A stretch of DNA of 64,000 nucleotides. It comes from Mytilus californianus (Eukaryota > Mollusca > Bivalvia > Mytilida > Mytilidae). Made by a program: the position numbers and the translations under genes. A model generated the notes under the pieces. The model saw only the letters and a program-made list of their open reading frames with translations. It did no database searches and was not told the DNA's origin. The stretch lies in the NCBI RefSeq assembly GCF_021869535.1, contig NW_026262712.1:104660140-104724139 (forward strand), written 5' to 3'. Below are positions 1-12,716 of the stretch, in pieces (within the stretch, counting starts at the first letter, position 1; every line of letters begins with the position of its first letter).

Positions 1-1258
1 AGGATCATATTTCATGTATTTTCCAACAACATTCCAGGAAGTACGTGTATCGAATTTTCCTAAAACAATAAACAATCAATACAAAAATACATGTATATGT
101 GTCATCGTTTGCTTCTGTCCTATATTAACTTGAATTTTTATCTACTGCTTTTGATAAAGAAGGAATATGTAGAATTTATTCCAGTTTATCCTACGGAGAG
201 CCATTGTTTTTTGTTTATTATCTACAAACAATTAACACGATGTATAGATTTTTATTGTGAAAGGTGTCACCCTTCCCGTCTCCGTCGCAAATTTTGTACA
301 CCAAATCAGAGTTCTTGAACTGTAAAATGTACAAGTGTCCTCTTGAATTTTGCCGTTGAAAAAAATATGAATGATACAAGCAATCGCTTAATTTCAGTGA
401 ATTGGAATGTTTAATGATTTGAAGATAATAAATATTTTCCATTTCGTCGAAACATTGATGTATTGCGAGGCGTAAATATGCAAAATGTTCGAAGTGATAA
501 TAGATATAAAACCTAGAGATGTTGTATGATTGCCAATGAGACAACTATCCAACAGAGTTCAAATGAAGTAGGTGTAGGCAATTATAGGCAACCATACGAC
601 CTTCAACAATGAGAAATCTCATACCGTATATAGAGAATGTTATCGAACCATCCAGGAAAGATGCTTTTTTTGTTAACTTGAAATTTAAACAATGACCTAT
701 TTCCTACCACAAAACTTTAAACACATTGCCATTAGATGTTTTCCGCTAGTAATTGCGTCAGTATATATCATGTAACTACGTAGATAGTCAAAAGCTAATG
801 TTCATCAAATTTTAAAGGCAATATTCTACATAAAATATACAAAATTATGACTAAAATATCCAAAACCTGCACTCTTTTATAGAAGGTCATCATCTTGATA
901 TTTGCTGAAAACCATTCTTAATAAAGAACTTACAACATTAAACAATATAAATACGGCTCCTTAAAGATACTGTTTTAACACAAATATAAAATGTTTTTTA
1001 AGATTTTATTTTACAAGTTAAACTATTAATAGTACTAAAGTTACTGCACTATATGCAATTTCGATAATCAATGTCTCTGAAATTTGGAAATAATCCGAAA
1101 AGTACCAAAACGTATAGACAAATCCGGACAAGAAACCAAATAAATAGAAAAGAAAGGATATAGGGTATCCATCCACGAGACAATACCAGTACATGCACAG
1201 CACAAAAATACAAAAGCAAAGCAACAGCGCTTTTATTTCTGTTCTACGTCTCAAAGTT
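1..1258. repeat. Left copy of a 1.25 kb direct duplication
   Basis: This sequence is clearly homologous, in the same orientation, to 51944-53190; for example both begin with GATCATATTTCATGTATTT and share the CAATAAACAATCAATACA stretch, and similarity can be followed through AAACTATTAAT near 1019 and 52955. The copies differ by many substitutions and indels, so the duplication is old. The left edge of the window cuts it, so its true extent is unknown. It contains one hydrophobic open frame (1018-1254, minus), which is not preserved in the other copy. Confidence 0.75.
505..650 (-). repeat. Short interspersed repeat, GAAGGCCGTAC family
   Basis: Minus-oriented member of a roughly 130-bp family recognised by GTTGAAGGCCGTAC-like and GTTGTCTCATTGGC-like ends. 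Here GCCAATGAGACAACTATCC and ACCATACGACCTTCAACA are seen. Related copies: 7085-7230 (+), 38030-38155 (-), 39065-39140 (-), 52450-52570 (-), 59215-59350 (+). Class (SINE or MITE) is not determined. Confidence 0.7.
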
Positions 1259-1941
1259 ACACTGAGGCCGTCAATACGGAGAAAACTCTTACCTCACTGC
1301 AAGTAATAGACGGCCTGAGGTTGTTATTCAGATGTGCATAAATATTTCATTTTTGCAAGGGGTCTTTAAAGAGCGGGGTTGATAGCAGCCTATGGGAACA
1401 CTGCTTATGTTTTATCTTACTCTTTTAAACAATATGAATTGATGGTAACCTACATTATATGTAAAATATAAACATCCCTCATAAAAGTTTTTAAATTATT
1501 TTGCAGACAATTATTTCATTATACAAGGGTGACACTTTTTACTATAATCTAAATTAGATATAGTAATCTCCCATTGTACACACTGTTTCTGTATTAACAA
1601 TTTGAACATTAGTGGATATGGTATTCACCACAATGATAAAATGTTTTTATTTATTATTAGCCTTTTCTTTACATTATGATCTCAAATTATCTGTCTCTTT
1701 TTTTTCTATTATTTTTTATGTCTCTTTTCCATATTGACACATAATTACTTATTGTACAGAAACTATGATGAATTTATAATACAGCTTGAAATTAATGCAC
1801 ACAAGTAAGAGGAGGTCAGACATTTTGTGGTCATTTTAACATTAACACTTACTTATACAATACTTTATTGGACAATAAGGTCTAAATACATTTATCAAAT
1901 CTCAAGTTATTGTTCTGCTTTAAAAGTAAATATCTTCATAA

Positions 1942-2835
1942 ATGAATAATAATGGTATCAAAATTGTCTCATACAACTGTCAATGTTTAAATTCAAAGGA
2001 AAAGTGGAGACATGTTTTCAGTTATCTCAAAAATTTTGCCACACATATTATTTATAAAATACACTTTTTTCAGAAATAGAAGAAATATCAATAACAAATC
2101 TTGGGGGAAAAGATTGTGTTTTTAATTCTTTTACCACAAACAAAAGTGGGGTAGCAATATTTTTTTATCAAAAACTTTGAGTACAATATACATAAAGTCA
2201 AAAAAGATGACCAAAGGAATTTGTTGGGAATTGATATTGCGACTGAGGGGAAAAATAACTTTGATAAGATTACATTGTCCAAATAAAGATTAACCAGATT
2301 GTTTAGCTAAATTTGTGAGATGATAGAAAACTAATCGATTATAATTTAGTCCAAAAACCAAAAATATAGATACACATATTTACCGAAATGTAAATAACCC
2401 GAACGCAAAAGTTAAAGTTCAAGATTTAATAGAAATCATGATTGAACAGATCCCTGTAGAGAAATGTACCCTGAATTTAACAAATTTACCTGGAGAAAAA
2501 CTAATCTCATTCAACAAGCAAGATTGGAATTTTTTTTAATATCACAAGGCCTTAATCAACATGTACATGATGTACAAATTCTAAACAGTTATAGATCTGA
2601 TCACTCCCCAATAATATTACATTTGAAGATGCAATATTTCATAATTGGAAAAGGTCTATTGAAATTTAACAATTCACTTCTACATGACACATACTATTCA
2701 ATTGCTACTAAAGAGACTATAAATAAAGTAAAAGAACAATATGCATCATTAGTATATCACAGAGAAACTTTAGAACAGATCTAAATAAATGAGTAAGAAA
2801 TTTAATTTACTATAAATGATCAACTCATGTAAGAC
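1942..2835 (+). pseudogene. Endonuclease remnant of an L1/Tx1-like non-LTR retroposon
   Basis: Translation from the ATG at 1942 begins with an APE-type endonuclease start (IKIVSYNCQCLNSKEK), then loses frame several times. Pieces such as NFEYNIHKVKKDDQ and GIDIATEGKITLI are visible. A longer open frame from 2464 has FNKFTWRKTN, QQARLEFFL and NSYRSDHSPIILHL, matching the C-terminal end of this endonuclease (the SDHSP motif holds a catalytic His), followed by a linker ending near HRETLEQI. Several stops and frameshifts show it is dead. The reverse transcriptase is absent. Confidence 0.75.
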
Positions 2836-2839
2836 ATAT

Positions 2840-3400
2840 TTCTTTTTTTGCTGTTGCCAAAATTCCAAATTTCTTTGATTTTTATTTATTTAATTTTTTT
2901 CTTCTTCTTCTTTCTCAAAGATATTGAACATTCTTTATTGATTAATATATTACATTGTATATGGATATATTATAATTTAGAAATGTATATATTTCAGAAT
3001 TAAGATATCAATAAGTATTAACCAAATCAAATTATTGTACACTACTAATGTTTAAGGAAGCAGGGAAAAGTTACCGGTATTTTGGTATCCTACTAACACA
3101 TGTCAAAATTATGAATTAAGTATTATACACACCAAAAAAACACTAACAATGGTCTACAAAGATTCCGAACTTATAATCCATATAGAAGATACAAATCGGT
3201 AGAAATCAAAGTAACACAAAATAAGATTTCTATCTTGTCCTATTACTATTCTGTCAACTAATCCTCATTTGAGCTGTAAGTCAAATAGGAAGCATACGTA
3301 ACTATGTATGTGGTATTCTTTGATTCGGGTGTTATAGGATAGATGCAGTTAACAAAGTTTAATAATATTGAATTATTCATAAAATTTAGCAAAAGCAAGT
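2840..3400. other. No gene seen
   Basis: A+T-rich sequence with pyrimidine runs near 2890-2920. Nothing recognisable; it separates the retroposon remnant from the polyadenylation signals of the first paralogue. Confidence 0.6.
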
Positions 3401-3431
3401 CTTTATTTATTTTCAATTAATGTCAAACATT

Positions 3432-6127
3432 TTACTTTGTACAAACGACACAAAGAACATCTGCTTCATTGATATACGGAGGACATCTCAAACTGCCACA
3501 ACTGGTTTGGAGGGGATAAAATAAAGCTCCGTTTTCATTTCCATTCTTATTGTCTAGCGGTTCTGCATTGATATCAACACAGGCAAAGTCTTTTTTATTG
3601 TATGTTACATGATCACTCATCAAATAACCATTATATTCCGCGTTCCACCCTTTATAGCAAGTCTTTCGACCTAAAACAAAACGATGGGTGAGTGTATTAT
3701 TGAAAAGTGGTAGCTATTTGATATTGTAAATAAAAAAGTATGGTGAGTATGAGCAGTTCCGGTTTGTACGTATTTCCTAATTCGTTTCCACGATGTTATT
3801 TTCATTACATTGTTCCTTTTTATAACTAATACGTTGAACAACGTAAGTACACCCTTAAAACATTTTTTGTTTTAAAGTTTTCTACATGTAGTTTACTCAC
3901 CAAAGGAACACGTTTTTCTGTTTAAATGTACACAACATTACAAATTTACATGTCAAAATATATTGTTTTTCTCCTAAAAGTAAATGGAGGCATCAACTAC
4001 TTCGAGAAAAAATATTTTGATAAATGTTTTGAAGTCATACTAAGCAAATAACATTACGGTACTAATTTTTCTACACCAGATACAAATTTTGACAATAAAT
4101 GTCTCTTCAGTGATGGTTGAGGCCAAAATATGATTGCAAATAATTTCATTGTGACAAGTAAACATAAATGACGTACCTGGTATCATCAGGACAGCCAATC
4201 TCTGTATTTGGTAGCATACAGAACATGGCACTTCCTTGTTGTGCATACTTTCTGACCATCCTGATGGCTTTATTGAATAACCAGGTTCATATTCACCTCC
4301 ATATACCTGGTCATTGCTATATGATTGATGCTGTCCATTCTCTGGATCATTAGGGAGACATAAATAGTTCACACCTCCTCCTTTGCCTTGATAGTCATTC
4401 CCACCGACTTGACCTTAGAAACAAAGAGGGGTTTACTTATGACATTGTATTGATGCAAGAACACTGATGTACTAAATAAAATTACAAATGTACAGTATGT
4501 TAATCATAATGTTGATTTCTTAGTTGTCTTCCTGTGGTCTCATCATGTTTAAAGAATATGTTTAAAACAACTTAAGATGTCTTCTAATTTACGATTCTTG
4601 CAAAACATAATAATGTTGATAAACGTTTAAGAATGCCAAGTAGTTATATCGTTAATGAAGCACTTATATTTTCCATCACCTGTATAAACTGTTTCAGATC
4701 CTTTTGGACAATTTTTCTTTCCCCAACGCACATACGTCACTCCTGAAATCACGTAAATGGTAAGTAGTCCGGTCAATTAATTAAAAGTAACTTAAAAAAG
4801 CTATACTTGATGATATTTAACATTAGAAATGATTTTTTAACAATATTTGTGCATCATAAAAAAATGTTGAAATCAATATCCGTCAGTCATTTATGACTGC
4901 CTTGGTCAATTTGGCACATTTCGCTGCGTTTAATTAACTATGCGTCATTTTTTTCGCATATTTCATTTAGCATCCAAAACATTTGATATTGGGGTCTCTG
5001 TATCCCAGGACCCACCGAACAAAAAAGTATGAATCTCTGTATCCCAGGATTCATTTTATTTTATTGGATGCTTCATTTTTTGTAAATATTTAGTTATCTA
5101 GTTAGTTATCAAGTTATCTTTTTGTAGTGTGCCAATATGAAAGGCGACTACGTTTATTTATCTATCTATCTAATTATCCATCTGCTATATATATATATAT
5201 ATATATCTTAACTGTTTATCTAGTTATATGGATTTATAATTGTGTAGTTTGTAATAAAGCTGTGGCCAAATACTGCCAAACTGTGTTTCTGATCTTTGCG
5301 CATCAATAGTAATAGAATTTATTATTCAGCATAAATTCGGTTATTAGTGTAAGCTATGTGTGTCATTGGCCGTTCTACTTTTTGTCTAATATTTTATCAT
5401 TTATCTGATTGATCACGTACAGTATGACTACACATGCAATCTTTTCAATAGCTTCATTCGACGGAAGCAGACGGATATATTTTGGTGATTTCAAAAACCC
5501 ACTCACCCACCACTATTTGTTTCAACATTGCATACTATATATGGACAAATTTTTGCTGTGTCTTGATACATTTTTTCAGAATTTTCCTGCTACATTTAAA
5601 GGTGTGAGACGTCAACTAAGCAGTCACTGTATATGGAGCGTATCAGTTTAGTATCCACTGTGTACTTGTCTGTAGTCCGTAGTTTGCTGGTACAGCTGTA
5701 CCATCTCAACGTAATGTGCGTGTTCTGTTTCAAGACTATGTGTTTTAGATATATAAAAATTGAGTAATCTGTACATTTCATCCGTATCACAAAAAAAAAA
5801 CAATGCTTGCATTCGTCCGCTTATATGAACATTTTGTACTGTATTAAGTTATGGGCACATTTCGCTGCGTTTACTTTAACTCTGCGTCATTTTGTCGCAT
5901 ATTTCATTTAGCATTCAAAACATTTGATATTGGGGGTCTCTGTATCCCAGGACCCACCACACAAAACATTTTGAATCTCTGTATCCCAGGTTTCATTTTA
6001 TTTTATTGGATGCTTCATTTATAGTTATCTAGTTAGTTATCTAGTTAGTTATCTAGTTATCTTTTTGTAGTGTGCCAATATGAAAGGCGACAACGTTCAT
6101 TTATCTATCTATCTAATTATCTATCTG

Positions 6128-6165
<38 letters not shown>

Positions 6166-6726
6166 TAACTGTTTATCTAGTTATATGGATTTATAATTGT
6201 GTAGTTTGTAATAAAGCTGTGGCCAAATACTGCCAAACTGTGTTTCTGATCTTTGCGCATCAATAATAACCATAGCATAATATTTATCAATGCAGGGTGC
6301 TTCTTTTTGTGTGCAATTGTTATTTCCTTTGCTGAAATAATTATTTTAATCACATATCATCACACATTAATTATAGATAATCACAAATTACCACTTTTAT
6401 AAATCAGAATATGTTCTGTTAACAATGGCAGAAAATTACATTAGTGTGCTGTATACAAATATTTTAAATATATTTGGCTTTTAACTTTGGGTTTTGTTGT
6501 AGACCTTACTCCTTTCAAATTAAAATTGGCACAAAATGTAAAAACCTGTATTGGATGTTTTTCCTGGATGGGGAAATTCCTCTCTTCTTGACGTATGTAA
6601 GTAATTTTTCATCATATCTATCAGAGACTGGTCTGATGCCGACAGGACATAGTTCTTACATTCATGGTTTTTGACGAACATAACAACAGCTGCTACTATT
6701 GTCACTAATAGTAAAGACATATTCAT
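3432..6726 (-). CDS. Secreted cysteine-rich protein, short-chain collagen C4-like family (paralogue 1)
   Basis: Spliced minus-strand gene; coding exons 6546-6726, 4680-4742, 4177-4413 and 3432-3670 (181, 63, 237, 239 nt; 720 nt, 239 residues plus stop). Every junction is GT-AG and every intron is phase 1, splitting a Gly codon (residues 61, 82, 161). Residues 1-22 look like a signal peptide. The rest carries the family signature: VTYVRWG (62-68), NYLCLP (97-102), VPCSVC (143-148), LMIPGRKTCYKGW (157-169), EYNGYLM (172-178), CGSLRCPPY (218-226) and a C-terminal VLCVVCTK. Eleven cysteines are visible, most of them likely disulphide-bonded. In databases this domain is usually labelled short-chain collagen C4-like, but no Gly-X-Y repeat is present here; function is unknown, probably extracellular or haemolymph. 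The start ATG follows an acceptor-like ATTTGTAG directly, so a 5' untranslated exon is expected (near 7299-7340). Two overlapping AATAAA signals lie just after the stop (3402-3411). A near-identical gene lies at 25388-28022. Confidence 0.88.
4890..5312. repeat. Direct repeat, copy 1, inside intron 1 of paralogue 1
   Basis: About 420 bp starting near CACATTTCGCTGCGTTTA and ending near TTTGCGCATCAATA, containing two ATCTCTGTATCCCAGG-like blocks, TTATCTAGTTAGTTATC repeats and a (TA)n tract near 5187-5206. A second copy lies at 5850-6270 in the same orientation. It includes no coding sequence. Confidence 0.8.
5850..6270. repeat. Direct repeat, copy 2, inside intron 1 of paralogue 1
   Basis: Second copy of the 4890-5312 repeat with a longer (TA)n tract (6130-6162) and an extra GTTAGTTATCTA unit. 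The two copies bracket about 540 bp of unrelated sequence, so an LTR-like or tandem-duplication origin is possible; I see no target-site duplication. Confidence 0.8.
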
Positions 6727-7084
6727 CTACAAATAAAATAAGAAACAAATAGTCACTACAATTCTAACTAAAATGAAAGATTTTTAAACTTTATCGATAT
6801 CAAGACATTTTCGGAAAAAGAAGTTACTGGTTTTCAACTTAGCCAAGCTGCAATTTTGGCTTGTTTCTCTTCCTTCTTTTTGTAGCTGTTTTTTTTTTTT
6901 TTTTTCTTTCTTCAGGAGTTTTGCTTTTGTTTTGAAAGTACTGTTAACGTTTTACTTTAATGTGTATCAAAACCGTTCTGCATTAACGAGATGAATATAC
7001 CGGATGTATCTTATAGAAAATGGTGTCTTTTTGTTAGGTTGTATCAGCTGAAACAAAACCTTTGGTTAATGGTAAACTGCAATG

Positions 7085-7230
7085 TATGATTGGTAGATAA
7101 ATAGGCAAGGCTCCGTGTTGAAGGCCGTACTTTGACCTATAATGGTTTACTTTTACAAATTGTGACTTGGATGGAGAGTTGTCTCATTGGCAGCCATACC
7201 ACATCTTCTTATATCTATATACATTGCATT
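7085..7230 (+). repeat. Short interspersed repeat, GAAGGCCGTAC family
   Basis: Plus-oriented copy with GTTGAAGGCCGTACTTTGAC and GAGTTGTCTCATTGGCAG followed by ATACCACATCTTCTTATAT. It lies about 190 bp 5' of the paralogue 1 start, in intron 1 upstream of the coding exon. Confidence 0.75.
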
Positions 7231-7298
7231 TCATATGGTTTGAAGTATATATTGTTTTAACTTGAAATGGAAAAATAATCAAAAGCATATTAACATAC

Positions 7299-7345
7299 CT
7301 TTTCGTCTTCCCTGCGTTAAAATGCAAATTAGTTATGTCTATGAG
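7299..7345 (-). other. Probable 5' untranslated exon of paralogue 1
   Basis: On the minus strand the sequence ends in GACGAAAAG followed by a good donor, GTATGTTA (exon end at 7299). It pairs with the acceptor immediately before the ATG at 6726. The 5' edge is a guess from a TAGACAT block shared with the second paralogue, taken as close to the transcription start. Confidence 0.5.
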
Positions 7346-7410
7346 AATTTTAACTTTTGCTTTCTGTTTTTATCTTCGAAAAAAAGAATAATGAGGTATT
7401 TGCGTGACTA
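7346..7410 (-). promoter_or_regulatory. Putative core promoter of paralogue 1
   Basis: Read on the plus strand, this holds ATTTGCGTGACT (7398-7409) and AACTTTTGCTTTCTGTTTTT (7352-7371). Both blocks recur in the same order and at similar distance upstream of the second paralogue, while the sequence between them differs. On the minus strand the second block contains a TATA-like GATAAAAAC. Promoter function is inferred from position and conservation. Confidence 0.4.
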
Positions 7411-8159
7411 AATTTTGCTATTTTCTCATAAACATGTATATGTATTTCAAAATATTCAAAAGTCAAATATACAATCATAATTTGACTACATTTCATTGTG
7501 GGAACCTCTTTCTCTCATCTTCTGACAAGGACTCAAATATTTAAATAGATGGAAGTGCTTCATTTGTTTACCAATAACAGCAGCCCACAATATTTCTTTT
7601 AAATTCTAGGTGCAAATAAATTCATTGTCGAAAAGAAACAAGACTTTTGCGTTAGCGTGAGGCATATCGCAGAAATTCGTACTTTTTGAAGACCATATGT
7701 TTAGCTTTAAATTTTTACAATGTATTTTCCCGTTCTAATTGTGTGTTTTGTCGTAGGCATCCCACACTCTGCTTTTGATTATATTCATGACTTTTCATAT
7801 CCTGAATTAATTTCATGCAATGTTCAACCTGTTCAGGAACTATGAAGTGCTACAATACACTACGCCAAAATAAATTATCCTCGATAAGTCTTTAAATACA
7901 TGCAAATATCCCGACCTTGAAATTTGATTGAAAAAATTACGTGAATTCGGTTGCACAATTTATTACACAATTTAAATTTATTTCCATAGTTTATTACGGA
8001 CTCGCACTTCAGACATATACAATTCAATCTAGCAAGCAATCTTTGGGTCCTTTCTGCCTAAAAAATCTTTAAAATATTTTATTTTGTTTACAATGAATAT
8101 GTATTGTGACTGTGAAAGCTGATATTCGTGTTGTATTTGTAGAAATATCTTTATCACCT

Positions 8160-8599
8160 TCTTTTGTCGTGGCTCAGTACTTATACATCCCACCATTGTG
8201 TTATTATGCTATGGTCATTTTTTGTATTTTTGTCTTTCATTTTTGCTTATGTACTTTATCTGTATGCCTTTGTTTCTTTGTTGATCAATTTGTTTGTTTT
8301 TATCGTGATTGGGTTTAAAACACAATATTTTCACCTATTATGTCTGTTTGTTTTGTTCACACATTGTTGTCCATATCATGGAATTGAATGCTGTTGTCAT
8401 ACAAGTGAAAGATTTAGATAGCTATAAAACCATGTTTAATCTACCTTTTTCTACATAAGGAAATGCCTGTACCAAGTCAGGTATATGACAGTTGTTTTCC
8501 ATTCGTTTGATATGTTTGAACTTTTGATTTTGCCATTTGATAAGGGTCTTTCCGTTTTGAATTTTCCTTGGAGTTCGGTATTTTTGTTATTTTACTTTT
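8160..8599 (+). mobile_element. 5'-truncated Penelope-like element: 3' UTR and tail only
   Basis: Matches the 3' end of the Penelope-like copies elsewhere in the window: a GGCTCAGTACTTATACATCC start, a T-rich UTR, TTTTGTTCACACATTGTTG, then the common tail (GGAAATGCCTGTACCAAGTC, CATTCGTTTGATATGTTTGA, GGAGTTCGGTATTTTTG) ending in TTATTTTACTTTT. Apparent open frames inside it are UTR, not genes. Confidence 0.75.
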
Positions 8600-8603
8600 C
8601 CAA

Positions 8604-11455
8604 CGTTGCATTGAAAATGACTACTTGTGGTTGAAAAAAAAATCCTCGCATCTCCCCTTCCTCGTCGTATATCTTTCATATGACTCTAAACTTATCCTGT
8701 ACACGGAAGGACAATAATCATCTGAAGAAAAACTAATTTTAAACTTCATTTTATCAAAGATGTTTTGTACCAGGTAAAACATTGTATGTCTGTGTAGTCT
8801 ATGAAAAAAAATGTTGAAAACCTGCTTAAACAACTTAATTGAAACTTGACGACCAGGCGAGGAGGGAGGAAAAATGTAAGATTATCTTGGATCCACTTGC
8901 ATATACAATATCAAACGGATAAAATTGTTTGTGTAATTGCATCGATGTCTGTAGTTAAGACAAACATAATACTAAGAAGATAACAGATTCGGAGATATTT
9001 CGACATTACCCCTACCTTCTTCCCACTTGGAATAATTCTACACTATCACTATCATGACTATTTTTATTAAATGTGCATTCTTGTAATTCTTGCTTGTGTT
9101 ACTGAACTTTTATATGTTTTGTACTTGCTTGACCTATGTGGATGTAATCTACAAATAATATAATCATTATTATAATTTAAGCCTTTACTAGTACAGATTT
9201 TAAATCTCGTAAATTGATTAATTAAACACAAATCAAAATATACACAAACAGAGAGAATTGCATGAATTCTGAAAGGAGTGACCCTTGTAATATTAGTTGT
9301 TTACTCCACTGTAAATATGATAAGGCTAGTGTTATGTTAAGGTATGGATTATTGTTTGGTTTATGTTAAGTTTTGTATTGTTCTTAGAACACAAAATAAA
9401 ATGCATTTATTTTAATCTGTTTTGTTACTAAGTATCTGAAAATATAGAGCAAACTATTTATTAATTGTCATTTCTTAATATTATTCATACAATAGAATGA
9501 CCTGCATTTTTCTCTCATTATAATGTAGTTATCAACCTAATGCAATACATGTAGCTTTGATTCTTTTTTTATTATAGCAGCTGTTCAACGTTTGTTTTAG
9601 TGTTTAATTAGCTGCGAAACTCTTTTTTTCTTCTTTTGATGTTTGCTTTTAATTTGGTGGATAATAATTAACGAAATGAACGCACTAACCGACTTACTGT
9701 GCTAAAACAATATTTTCTGAGAATAATCCTTTCTAGCAGAAAAGGTAAGCAGGATTGTAATGTCAGCAATAACCTCCCCAACCTTCCGAAGATCAAATGG
9801 TCGTTCCTTACATATAGATGCAATATTTGTCACCTTCTTCACTACTCAAAGTTCACAAAGTTTTTCCATTTTTTGGTATAATTCTCCCGTAATTATCATA
9901 TATTTATAACTCTCTGTCAAGAAGAGTGTTTCCTACTTTCAGGGAGAACAGGCTTGACGCAAATTTATTTGACTTACAACCCTAAATTCAGTCTTTCTTA
10001 GACATTTTTTAAAAATTTTATGGCATGTGACGCATCTTTATCAGTAAAAATTCAGTCTTCAAAACAATTGGTGACTAGCAAGTCCGAAAATCAGACTGTC
10101 ACCAAATATGTTTTTACTTTCTTTGACTTGTGAGGCAGCTTTTGTGGATTGTTTCTGGCCCGATAACATTTTACTAGCCTGGGTTATTGGGCTTGAGAAT
10201 TGTTTAAATGGTATTGGTCAGAGAATTTGTATACCCCTAACACGGAAACGCCATCATTCATTCACTTCACAAACTCCTTGAGGTAATTAAATGTTTTGTG
10301 GTTATAAGGACAAGAACAATTGAGCAATAGATAAAAAAAGTTTTACTACATTATGTTGTTTTTGCCTCAGATTGACCAAAACAAATAAGACAAATCTTGT
10401 TAAATAAGATATCATCGTGATTGAAGTATTAAAAATTGAACAAAGGCTCCCCGTTTTTAGCTTCACAGTAGAAATCGGTTTGACTTTTATTTTACACGTT
10501 TTAGTTAAACAATAGCATTTCTTGTGAAAAGTTGAACCTCGAAATTAATATTATATTTCCAATGGATTAAAGAAGTTCCAAATACCTCATCATACATGAC
10601 GTGTTGGAATCAAGCATCAGGATAGTTTAAAATGCTTACTCAACATCCGTTCAATTTAGGTTTTCTGCCTCTACAAAATCACCTAAAGATTATCAATGCG
10701 ATTGCAGCATCAACAAAACAATTAAAATGCCAAAGCCGGTCATTATGGGTGTTCGTTATTTCAGCTGCATTTAGATGTCACAACGATCTCTGTTTAGAAA
10801 GTCAACATTAAAGACAAATTTCAATTCTAAAAACATTAATACTCGGAACAGCATTAAGGCTTCTATGTTATTTCAAAGAATTCTTAAGACTTTAAAATTT
10901 GAGAACTCATTCAGTCACAATCTTTAGAAAATATAAAAAAGAAAATCGATACGAATTAGTAACAGCTTAAACACCAAAGCAAACTTGTCCATTTCCAAGT
11001 TGGTAAAATGCATGTGTAAAGCAAAATGGTTGATGTTGAAAAAAGAAGTGGAATATACCCCTGGGAAAGTTATCAATAGCGGGTGATCATTCTTTGCTAA
11101 GTTAACAGCAAGGCTATGCCATCTACGTGACTTCAAACCATTAAACCGAGGACTCCAGTAAATATCTTATTATGTTACATACTTGTGGCTTTCAATGAAC
11201 ATTAATCATTATTCATAAAAAAAGTGTGCCCCTTAATTATAAATGACATATGCGTTTAAAATATTAATTGATAATTATAGTAGTGCACGTTAAGTTTGGG
11301 TGCCTAGAAACGAGGGACGAAAACAAATTTACTAGACATAGATTAGAAAAATACGAGAAAGGTATCGGACAAAAGTAAGATGTTAGTGTGATATCATCTT
11401 CAATAAACACTTTTGTGTTAATATGAAATATCATTGATATGATTTACTTTTTTAT
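8604..11455. other. No gene seen
   Basis: Low-complexity A+T-rich sequence. Short open frames here show no recognisable motif or splice structure. Confidence 0.5.
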
Positions 11456-11459
11456 AAAT

Positions 11460-11570
11460 GTTGAAAACATTCAAAACACTGGTTTTTCTACCCAAAGCAT
11501 TGATTGTTTTAGCTGTATTGGCAAGAAGGAACGCGCATCTGGCATGATAACTATGGTGAGTTTTTACATT
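11460..11570 (+). repeat. Remnant of the hammerhead-repeat family, ribozyme core lost
   Basis: The sequence AGCATTGATTGTTTTAGC, TGTATTGGCAAGAAGG and GAACGCGCATCTGGCATG matches the flanks and the stem III/stem I part of the repeat whose ribozyme core is retained at 49838-49881. The CTGATGA part is missing, so this copy has an internal deletion. Confidence 0.5.
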
Positions 11571-11574
11571 TGAA

Positions 11575-12715
11575 AAATGATAATTTGGGAATGTTGTTCT
11601 TTAATCTTTTCATTCTCCTTGCTTTGTCGTCTTTTATTTATATGATTTCCCTTTATCAGTAGTAATAGTTAAGATATAGCAGATGCAGGAAATCAATGTC
11701 CATCAATATCGAAAGAATCTCATGATCACATTTCCTTACACAAAACAAAAAATTCAACATACTTCTTATTCAAACTTTCCATCATTGTCATATATTAAGG
11801 GGATGGTGATGCATTAAAAGAACTTGCTGAATCTTGCTACATTGTATGTGCGTGTCATAAGCGAGGAGCCTGATTACAACATGTTGTCGTTTGTTGCTGT
11901 GGTTTGCTAAATTGATTTTCGGTTATTGATTTATATTTCTTTCTTATAAAGTATATTAAACCGTATCAGTTTTGCTCATTGTCGAAGTCCTTGTAGCGAT
12001 GACGTTTTTCACGACTTTGTCCGGTTTTTTTTTAAGGTTGTTTCATTGCCGATCATACATACTACTTCTCCTTATTCAATATACAAAATTTTTATATCAA
12101 CCGAACGCTTTAAAATCCCCTCAAGTTCACCCAAGAAATAAATCATACATCCAATGTTTATAATCTTGAGGGTTTTGTGTTTGCGGGACACATATTTTCA
12201 TATGGGTCTTTGAAAATAGATGTAGCACTGCTCATTGACCAATGAAGGTTTTTTTCCATTCTGATTTCTTTCAACTACCTCACAGACTCAACCCATTCAG
12301 AAAGATTATTGAAATTACGTTGTGCCCATTGTCTTGCGAAATCTTTGATTAAATCCATTAGCTTTAGTATGTCAGAGTTGTGTTTACCGATTTAGGGTCA
12401 TGGCATTTCACACCTTGTATATAAAAACATATTGTCCTCATTGAATCATAATATTTATTGATTTGTGTTTGTGGCTTTTACGACGGTTTTTAATTTTTAA
12501 GGTCGGGGAATGCATCAATATGTAATTGTAAGCGCTTTAATGAGTATATGTCATATCTCAAAAATAGGTTTGCCATTTTTCAATGATTTAATTATCGTGA
12601 TTTGAATAAATGTATTTTTTTCTCTTTTTTTAAATCTATTTTCAATCAATATATATATATGTAGATTAACATATTTCGCAGAGAATTGTCGGTAAAATGT
12701 TAAAACGTGGATTCA
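11575..12715. other. No gene seen
   Basis: A+T-rich sequence; nothing recognisable apart from a short (TA)n tract near 12648. Confidence 0.5.
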
Positions 12716-12716
12716 T

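Noticed and set aside
1018-1254. Hydrophobic 78-codon minus frame resembling a membrane protein
   Set aside because: It begins at TTG, not ATG; the homologous place in the duplicated copy (52955-53190) has frame-disrupting indels; no splice or family support.
8106-8421. Hydrophobic plus-strand frames suggesting membrane proteins
   Set aside because: They lie in the T-rich 3' UTR of a Penelope-like element and recur with frame changes at 44112, 18900 and 57880.
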